This document shows, piece by piece, positions 1 through 6,043 of a stretch of 19,783 nucleotides of DNA. Source of the DNA: CAZKYP01 sp964556885 (GTDB lineage: Bacteria > Planctomycetota > Phycisphaerae > Sedimentisphaerales > Anaerobacaceae); contig CAZKYP010000045.1 in assembly GCA_964556885.1 (NCBI GenBank), positions 1 to 19,783 on the forward strand, written 5' to 3'. The position numbers and the translations under genes were made by a program. The notes under the pieces were generated by a model. It had not been told where the DNA came from, did no database searches, and saw nothing but the letters and a program-made list of their open reading frames with translations. Every line of letters begins with the position of its first letter. Within the stretch, counting starts at the first letter, position 1.

Positions 1-1553
1 GGGCCGATGAGGGAGTTGCCGCACTTGATGTTGTTGCCCAAATCCGGCAAGGCCCTTTCGTGAAAAAGCCGGTACTGGTTCTCAAGCGTCTCCTGGCTTT
101 CACCTTCGAGCACCTTTAGCAGCAGGCTCAGCTTAGTGACTTCGACGGCTTGAGAGTCGATATCAACGCCGTATATATTGTTGAGCAGGATATTTTTCTT
201 TTCGGCGATAGTCAAAAACCACATTCCGCCTTTGCCCTGATAAATTTTCTTTGTGTGTTTTTGCGGCTCATTGTTGACATACCAGTCGCGGTGGAAGTCC
301 AGCAGAAATGTATATGCTCCGAGCAGGAACGAGCCTGAGCCGCAGGCGGGATCGAGGATTTTAAATTTCATGACCTGTCTGGGTTTTTTGCCTTCACAGA
401 GTTTGCCTACAGTGTTCTTGACTATGTAATCGACTATGTATGATGGAGTGTAATAGACGCCGCCGGCCTTTTTCACTTCGGGTTTTTCTTCCACGTTCGC
501 CCTGTGGCCAGATGACAACGTGATAATTTTGCCCAAAAATTGCTCGTAGACGTTTCCCAGAATTTCCGCCGGCAGGACCGAAAATTCGTATGGGCTTTGG
601 GGATAATAGAGACTGTGTAAAATCCACTTGAGGTCTTTATCGTCGATAACCAGGTTCGGAGTAAGCTCGTCCGGCGCTTCGGGACGGTTGGCTTCCCGGT
701 GAAAATGAAACAGTCCTGAATTGTATCTCTGATCGGCTCTTTCAAATATTTCACACAACCTGGGATAATTTCGATTGCCGCTGCTTATCGCCTGAAGCTG
801 TCCGTATGGTTCAATACCTCTGTCCTCGCACATCCGCAGGAACAGGATTCGGTCAATTATGCGTTGAACGGCAAAGTTGATTTCATTTCTCGTAAGATTG
901 TTGTTTCGTAAGGCAATAATTTTTGCAAGCATAATACGCCACTGTTCGATTTCTTTTAGGAATTCGATATCGACGGTGCTTGTACCTCGTTTGCCTTTTG
1001 TTGTAGCTGCGAATTTATCGAAGGAACCTTTTAATATTGCTTCTCTGCCGAAAATATTGGCTATATGATCCCATTTATCGAGATAGTCTTTGTAGCTGAA
1101 GAACATTATTCTTGTAGTATCGGCCTTGTCGATTTGTTTTGGACGAATCTGGCAGTCATAGACGGCGAACTCTTCGAAATCCGTCAGGATTGAAAGCGGA
1201 AGCTTGGCCGACCAGGCATAACGTCTGAGTTGATAAGCCGGGTGTGGGTCGCCTTTGATATTTACAGATGGTTTTTTTGCTTCGAGGAAGAACTTTCGTA
1301 CTCCTCCGATACGGAAGCAATAGTCAGGTGCCTTTGTTATTCCACCAACTTTGATTGCGTCTTCATGAATTACATCTTTATAAGCCTGGGCGTATCCTGC
1401 CTTGTTTGTCACGTCCCAGCCTAATTCCTCGAAAAGTGGGTCTATGAATTCTCTGCGAAGCTGAGTTTCGTTATATTGCTGCGAGCTGTATGTTTCGATA
1501 TTACGATCAAATGTTTCGACAAGCTCTATAACTCTTGTGGGAACATTGGCCAT
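1..1553 (-). CDS. Type IIG-like restriction-modification enzyme (nuclease + N6-adenine methyltransferase), 3' end cut off by window
   Basis: Read by hand on the minus strand from ATG at 1553; 517 codons are open to the window edge, so the C-terminal part is missing. GAGGGAG lies about 10 nt upstream of the start. Residues 76-93 hold a PD-(D/E)XK-type signature (APD, then FFLEAKK: D77, E91, K93), as in the N-terminal nuclease of single-chain restriction-modification proteins. The middle (about 195-345) is helical. The SAM-binding motif I, ILDPACGSGSF, lies at 399-409, after the GGVYYTP segment at 364-370 that typically precedes it in Eco57I/type IIG-like methyltransferases. A second motif, YGVDID, is at 461-466. 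The NPPY catalytic motif and the TaqI-like target-recognition domain would lie beyond the edge. Inferred role: modification of adenines at a short site and cutting of unmodified invading DNA. No partner gene lies on the promoter side. An orphan methyltransferase with a dead nuclease cannot be excluded, although the nuclease residues are intact. Confidence 0.88.
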   Translation of the reverse strand, partial: MANVPTRVIELVETFDRNIETYSSQQYNETQLRREFIDPLFEELGWDVTNKAGYAQAYKDVIHEDAIKVGGITKAPDYCFRIGGVRKFFLEAKKPSVNIKGDPHPAYQLRRYAWSAKLPLSILTDFEEFAVYDCQIRPKQIDKADTTRIMFFSYKDYLDKWDHIANIFGREAILKGSFDKFAATTKGKRGTSTVDIEFLKEIEQWRIMLAKIIALRNNNLTRNEINFAVQRIIDRILFLRMCEDRGIEPYGQLQAISSGNRNYPRLCEIFERADQRYNSGLFHFHREANRPEAPDELTPNLVIDDKDLKWILHSLYYPQSPYEFSVLPAEILGNVYEQFLGKIITLSSGHRANVEEKPEVKKAGGVYYTPSYIVDYIVKNTVGKLCEGKKPRQVMKFKILDPACGSGSFLLGAYTFLLDFHRDWYVNNEPQKHTKKIYQGKGGMWFLTIAEKKNILLNNIYGVDIDSQAVEVTKLSLLLKVLEGESQETLENQYRLFHERALPDLGNNIKCGNSLIG

Positions 1554-1606
1554 TTAATGTTTCTCCCTCTAACTTAAAAAATCAGGGCATTAATGTAAAT
1601 GTTAAG

Positions 1607-1635
1607 AAAATAACGGGATAATCGAATAATGTCAA
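1607..1635 (-). promoter_or_regulatory. Sigma-70-like promoter for the restriction-modification gene
   Basis: On the minus strand, TTGACA (1635-1630) is followed by a 17-nt spacer and TATTTT (1612-1607). The -35 is a perfect match and the -10 matches at four of six positions. The expected start of transcription is near 1600, about 47 nt before the ATG at 1553. This is pattern matching only. Confidence 0.5.
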
Positions 1636-1914
1636 TAAATCGACATAAGGAAGGTTCAAGATAAATATTTGTTAAGAGTGTAATGATTAGGATTAGCAAA
1701 ATATCAGGTTCTTGGGTAAAAAAGTGATGATTTTGTGGGATTTTGGGTGATTTTTGGGGGATTCGGAGGAAAGTCGGGGGGCGATTTAGCCGATTTAAAT
1801 GAGACCTGGATGAATCCTTATGCCGGGGAATGAACATCGGCCTGTCTGGGGGCATATACAATACAGAGGGCGGATGACAGAAAAGATGTAATGAGCAACT
1901 TATTTTTTGATGAA

Positions 1915-1943
1915 TTGACATGTTGTTGAGCGTAGTATAAGAT
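1915..1943 (+). promoter_or_regulatory. Probable clpC promoter
   Basis: TTGACA at 1915-1920 is followed by 17 nt and TAAGAT at 1938-1943. A better -10 match, TATAAG at 1936-1941, would have a short 15-nt spacer. The clpC ATG is about 90 nt downstream. No CtsR-type heptad repeat (GGTCAAA direct repeats) was seen, so Firmicutes-style CtsR control is not supported. The same TTGACA/TAAGAT pair occurs upstream of the HAD gene at 15784. Confidence 0.45.
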
Positions 1944-2040
1944 GATAGAGAATTTTGCCCATGTTCATGTTGAATTGCAAACGTTGAGGTGATAAGATGG
2001 GCAAAAGTCGTTTTTGAGATAAAACAGATTGGGGTAAAAA

Positions 2041-4542
2041 ATGTTCGAACGTTTTACAGATCGTGCACGAAAGGTTATGGCGCTGGCCAACCAGGAAGCC
2101 CAGCGTTTCAACCATGAATATATTGGGACGGAACATATTCTTCTCGGCCTGCTGAAAGAAGGCAGCGGCGTCGGCGCTACGGTGCTCAAGAATATGGACG
2201 TCGATATAAAGAAGGTCCGGCTCGAGGTCGAAAAGCTCGTCAAGAGCGGCCCCGACATGGTGACGATGGGCAAACTGCCTCAGACGCCGCGGGCCAAAAA
2301 AGTCATCGAGTACGCAATCGAGGAGGCCCGTTCGCTCAACCACAACTACGTGGGCACCGAGCATATCCTCCTGGGCCTGTTGCGTGAAAGCGAAGGCATC
2401 GCCGCTCAGGTTCTTATGAACTGCGGCCTGAAGTTAGAGAATGTACGCCAGGAAGTATTGAACCTGTTGGGAGCGGGAGTGGATGACGGGCCGGCCGCAC
2501 TCGGAATGAAGATGTCACCGGCTTTGGGGCGAAAAGGAAAAAGCAAAACCCCGGCACTGGACAGCTTCGGCAGGGACCTTACACAATTGGCCACCGACGG
2601 CGAGCTTGACCCGGTAATCGGGCGGGCACGGGAAATCGAGCGATTGATCCAGATTCTCTGCCGCCGCACGAAAAATAATCCGGTCCTTTTGGGCGAGGCG
2701 GGTGTCGGCAAAACCGCAATCGTGGAAGGTTTGAGCCAGCAGATTATCAACAAGCAGGTTCCCGAGCTGCTCAAGGACAAACGTATCGTCGTGCTGGATT
2801 TGGCGATGATGGTTGCCGGGACGAAATACCGCGGCCAGTTCGAAGAGCGAATCAAGGCCGTCATAAACGAGGTCCGAAGGGCCAAGAATGTTATTTTATT
2901 CATCGATGAGCTTCATACGCTTGTCGGCGCCGGCGGCGCCGAGGGCGCCATTGACGCATCGAACGTGCTAAAGCCCGCCCTTGCAAGGGGCGAGGTCCAG
3001 TGTGTCGGTGCTACGACGCTGGACGAATACAGAAAACATATCGAAAAGGACGGCGCCCTTGAGCGTCGGTTCCAAACGATAATCGTCGAACCGCCTTCAA
3101 AGGACGAGACCCTGGAGATTCTAAGGGGCCTGCAGGACCGCTACGAGGCGCACCACAGGGTCCGCTTTACCGATGAGGCCCTGTTCCAGGCGGTCGAGCT
3201 TTCGACAAGATACATCACCGGCAGGTGCCTGCCCGATAAGGCGATTGATGTAGTCGATGAGTCCGGTGCGAGGGTTCGTTTGAAAAATATGACCCCGCCG
3301 CCGGATTTGACACAATTAGAAGAGGAGATCGAGAAGCTGCAAAGGGAAAAGGACGAAGCGGTCCGGAACGCCGACTACGAAAGGGCGGCCGCATTGCGGG
3401 ACGAAGCCCAGCAAATGTTGGACGAAAAGACGCAGTTGCATAAGAAATGGTACGAGGAAAACAAGGAATCGACCGGCGTGGTGGACAACGAAATCATTGC
3501 CGAGGTCGTCAGTAATATGACGGGTGTGCCGCTTACGAAGTTGGAGAAAAAAGAGACACAGAGACTTCTGGAGCTCGAAGCCGAACTGCATAGAACTGTT
3601 GTTTCGCAGGATGAGGCAATTACTGCTGTGGCGAAGGCCGTCAGGCGAAGCAGAAGCGGCCTGAAGGACCCGAACCGCCCGATGGGATGCTTCATATTCT
3701 TAGGCCCGAGCGGTGTCGGCAAGACACTTCTGGCCCAGGCACTGGCCGAGTTTTTATTCAGCGACAAGAACTCGCTTATCCGGCTGGATATGAGCGAATT
3801 CATGGAAAAGCACAACGTCAGCAGGCTGGTCGGCGCCCCTCCGGGGTACGTCGGCTACGAAGAAGGCGGCCAGTTGACCGAAAGGATCAGACGCCGGCCT
3901 TACGCCGTACTGCTTCTGGACGAGATTGAAAAGGCGCATCCGGACGTTTATAATATGCTCCTGCAGATTATGGACGAGGGCAGGCTGACGGACAGCTTTG
4001 GTCGAGGCATCGATTTCAAGAACGTCATCCTCATTATGACCAGCAATATCGGGGCCGATTTGATTAAGAATCAGTCCGGCTTCGGTTTCGGCAAGAAAAG
4101 CCCTGATGCGAACTACGAGAAGATGAAAGATATCCTTCAGAAAGAGGTTGAGCGTCATTTCAGGCCGGAATTTCTGAACCGGGTTGACGATACAATCGTA
4201 TTTAAGGCATTGACCAGGGAGAACTTGCAGACGATTGTCGATTATGAGCTTACGAAGGTATTTAAGCGGCTTATTGAGCATGGCCTCAAGCTTGAGCTGA
4301 CCGAGCAGGCCAAGGAGTTCCTCATCGATAAGGGATATAATCCCGAATTCGGCGCCAGGCCGCTCCGCAGGGCGATTGAGCATTATATCGAGGACCCGCT
4401 GTCGGAGGCCGTGCTGGCTGGTAAATTCAAGGGAAAGAACCTGATTAAGATTGATGTACAGGATGAGGAACATTTGAAGCTCGAAGGTTACGAAACGAGC
4501 GAGCAAAAAGAAAATCAGCCGGCTGTTGCAAAGACACAGTAA
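2041..4542 (+). CDS. clpC: ATP-dependent Clp protease ATPase subunit ClpC
   Basis: Hsp100/ClpC unfoldase that threads substrates into the ClpP chamber in the cytoplasm. The protein has 833 residues, a usual ClpC length. Two Clp N-repeats fill residues 1-145, each with EHILLGLL (31-38 and 107-114). AAA+ domain D1 has Walker A GEAGVGKT at 218-225, Walker B VILFIDE at 284-290 and an arginine-finger segment ERRF at 341-344. A UVR-type coiled middle region (about 424-462) marks ClpC rather than ClpB, which has a much longer middle domain. D2 has Walker A GPSGVGKT at 555-562, Walker B VLLLDEIE at 623-630, and the FRPEFLNR segment at 707-714. The GFGFG segment at 680-684 sits where ClpC/ClpA carry the ClpP-docking loop. 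The start is supported by a GGGG element 6 nt upstream. No clpP, mcsA, mcsB or ctsR gene is adjacent, so the gene appears to stand alone. Confidence 0.97.
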   Translation: MFERFTDRARKVMALANQEAQRFNHEYIGTEHILLGLLKEGSGVGATVLKNMDVDIKKVRLEVEKLVKSGPDMVTMGKLPQTPRAKKVIEYAIEEARSLNHNYVGTEHILLGLLRESEGIAAQVLMNCGLKLENVRQEVLNLLGAGVDDGPAALGMKMSPALGRKGKSKTPALDSFGRDLTQLATDGELDPVIGRAREIERLIQILCRRTKNNPVLLGEAGVGKTAIVEGLSQQIINKQVPELLKDKRIVVLDLAMMVAGTKYRGQFEERIKAVINEVRRAKNVILFIDELHTLVGAGGAEGAIDASNVLKPALARGEVQCVGATTLDEYRKHIEKDGALERRFQTIIVEPPSKDETLEILRGLQDRYEAHHRVRFTDEALFQAVELSTRYITGRCLPDKAIDVVDESGARVRLKNMTPPPDLTQLEEEIEKLQREKDEAVRNADYERAAALRDEAQQMLDEKTQLHKKWYEENKESTGVVDNEIIAEVVSNMTGVPLTKLEKKETQRLLELEAELHRTVVSQDEAITAVAKAVRRSRSGLKDPNRPMGCFIFLGPSGVGKTLLAQALAEFLFSDKNSLIRLDMSEFMEKHNVSRLVGAPPGYVGYEEGGQLTERIRRRPYAVLLLDEIEKAHPDVYNMLLQIMDEGRLTDSFGRGIDFKNVILIMTSNIGADLIKNQSGFGFGKKSPDANYEKMKDILQKEVERHFRPEFLNRVDDTIVFKALTRENLQTIVDYELTKVFKRLIEHGLKLELTEQAKEFLIDKGYNPEFGARPLRRAIEHYIEDPLSEAVLAGKFKGKNLIKIDVQDEEHLKLEGYETSEQKENQPAVAKTQ

Positions 4543-4951
4543 GCCATGTATAATGGAGTTTAATCTGAACTATATTTGGGTTCAGTTAAGGAGAATAAAT
4601 CGAATATAGTTTTATGGTATGAAAGTTGAACCAGGGAGGAGGCCCATGCAAAAGATCATTTCAAGACATTTCTGAATAGTGTAGCAGCATTTTATAAACT
4701 GCTATGTATACTGCTTGTAACCGATTTCTACCACGGCACATACAAGAGTATGGATTTACCCAAATTGTAGTACAGTTTTTACAGGCGAACCAAAATTTAG
4801 GGTAGTGTTTGGTGTAAATAACAATGCTTTAAGTGCATTTGTTATCGGTTCGTCCCATAAAAACTAAAGGTCCAGGATTGATTTTGTCGATATGTTTAAT
4901 GGTTTAAATTTTAATTAATATCTGTTTTTTGGAGTGTTTAAGGAGTTAGAA
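4543..4951. other. 409-nt intergenic region after clpC
   Basis: The gap lies between two plus-strand genes. A small hairpin, CTGAAC/GTTCAG (4565-4570 and 4580-4585, 9-nt loop), lies just after clpC but has no T-run, so it is not a clear terminator. A purine-rich AGGGAGGAGG (4634-4643 region) precedes a nine-codon reading frame at 4646-4675. A larger hairpin spans 4786-4852. The last 60 nt are AT-rich and probably hold the promoter of the downstream lipoprotein gene, but no confident -35/-10 pair was found. No homology-like gene remnant is recognised. Confidence 0.5.
4786..4852 (+). repeat. Two-part imperfect hairpin (structured leader or element)
   Basis: The outer arms CGAACC (4786-4791) and GGTTCG (4847-4852) enclose an inner stem. 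That stem pairs ATAACAATGC (4818-4827) with GCATTTGTTAT (4835-4845) around a 7-nt loop, with one bulged base. The left side holds a 26-nt unpaired segment between outer and inner arms, while the right side has only one base, so the fold is asymmetric. No T-run follows, so it is not a simple terminator. It lies 100 nt before the lipoprotein start and could sit in its leader RNA. Confidence 0.35.
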
Positions 4952-5893
4952 ATGGAATCTAAAAGAATGTTCAATGTATTGGGGATTATATTTCGTACCG
5001 CTCTGATTGGAGTGATGATTTCGGTTGGTCTGGGCCTGACCGGCTGCGGCGACCAAATGGCGAGGATGGAAGAGAACCAGCTCAAGTTGCAGGCGATGAT
5101 AGAGGCCAACGCCGAACAAATCGCCATCATTGCCGCGAATATGGAACAGAACCAGTATGAGCTTGAAAATCGGGTGGGCAAGGTCCAAAATGGAACCAGC
5201 AGTGTTGCCTCGGATATTGCCGCAGTTGCCGATATGCAAATGAAGCTGGAGGCGATGGTTCAGAAAAATACTCAACAACTGTCCGGTGATGCGACAATTG
5301 TCGAGCAGGTCCGGAAGGACGTGCAGACGGGAATCCAAAGCGTCCATAATGAAACTCAGAAGCTAATAGATAACGTAGCTGTAATTACTACCGAGCAGGC
5401 GAGACAGCATCAGGTAATGCAGGGTTACAATGATAATGTATCTCAGAGGCTGGCCGCGGTCGAGCAGAACCAGCAACAATGGCAAACCACGGCGGATGTT
5501 CTTCAGAACAGTATTGAGAAATTGTCCGTTACTGTGGACACTCTCGGACAGAAGCTGGTGACATTGAGAGATATTCTTCAGGCCAATGTGCGGGAGATAA
5601 CCGGTACTATGGAAACCGCCAATAATGGGCGGATTCAGTATCAGCAGGAAATGAACAATCACATACAGGCTTTAACGGATTCTATGATGTCCATTCAACA
5701 GAGCCAGAACGATTTAAAGGAACAGTTCGAGCTTAGGGACATGCAGGATAGTGACGCTATGATGACGAGTCAGGTCATGCCGGAATCACCCGTGGCTGTA
5801 AATGAATTTTATCCCGATGACTCCGTCGAATTTGTTGATGTCGCGCCATATCCGGTTTTTACGGGTCCGGTGGAGACAAACAGCGTTCAATAG
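4952..5893 (+). CDS. Coiled-coil lipoprotein of unknown function
   Basis: The 313-residue protein has a signal sequence ending in a lipobox, LTGC, with Cys32 as the predicted acylated residue. Export and membrane anchoring are therefore likely; the outer membrane is plausible but not shown. The ATG at 4952 is chosen because AAGGAG ends 6 nt upstream; a GTG at 4934 is open but lies before that site. Residues 35-265 are rich in Q, N, E, A and hydrophobic heptads, a long predicted coiled coil. A duplicated segment is visible: ENQLKLQAMIEANAEQIA (41-58) resembles DMQMKLEAMVQKNTQQLS (94-111). The C-terminal 45 residues are acidic and proline-containing, and lack heptads. The gene is monocistronic in appearance, convergent with the beta-helix gene. 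No named family is recognised; an envelope spacer or tethering role like that of other lipid-anchored coiled coils is only an inference. Confidence 0.8.
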   Translation: MESKRMFNVLGIIFRTALIGVMISVGLGLTGCGDQMARMEENQLKLQAMIEANAEQIAIIAANMEQNQYELENRVGKVQNGTSSVASDIAAVADMQMKLEAMVQKNTQQLSGDATIVEQVRKDVQTGIQSVHNETQKLIDNVAVITTEQARQHQVMQGYNDNVSQRLAAVEQNQQQWQTTADVLQNSIEKLSVTVDTLGQKLVTLRDILQANVREITGTMETANNGRIQYQQEMNNHIQALTDSMMSIQQSQNDLKEQFELRDMQDSDAMMTSQVMPESPVAVNEFYPDDSVEFVDVAPYPVFTGPVETNSVQ

Positions 5894-6043
5894 TTGGCCC
5901 CGTACTATATAAAAGCATAGAGAAACGACACAAGTGAATCCCTGATTTATTTGGAAGCATCAAATAATGTCGATGCACTGATGATGTGTATATTCTTTAC
6001 CCGTCCGAAAATCGGGGATCACATAACGGAGGTTTTTCGGTTA

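Larger units (their letters stand above)
1554..2040. other. 487-nt intergenic region between divergent genes
   Basis: This gap separates the leftward restriction-modification gene from rightward clpC. It contains a promoter-like site facing each way (1607-1635 minus, 1915-1943 plus). A G-rich patch at 1737-1781 on the plus strand has G-runs of 3, 3, 5 and 6 bases separated by T-rich or mixed spacers. The open frame on the minus strand across 1574-1921 has low-complexity composition and no recognisable domain, and is treated as noncoding. No tRNA, repeat array or mobile element is visible. Confidence 0.6.

Noticed and set aside
1574..1921. Open frame of 115 codons on the minus strand
   Set aside because: Low-complexity Pro/Ile/His-rich translation, no ribosome site, overlaps promoters of both flanking genes, and no recognisable domain.
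3754..4506. Long minus-strand frame inside clpC
   Set aside because: It is antisense to the conserved AAA+ D2 domain and has no domain of its own, so it is a codon-bias shadow.
4786..4852. Integron attC-like site
   Set aside because: The arms are palindromic, but the RYYYAAC and GTTRRRY core sites are absent, and there is no integrase or cassette array.
6005..6040. Hairpin CCGAAAA/TTTTCGG between convergent genes as a bidirectional terminator
   Set aside because: The loop is over 20 nt, a competing 4-bp hairpin (CCGA/TCGG) overlaps, and no T-run follows on either strand.
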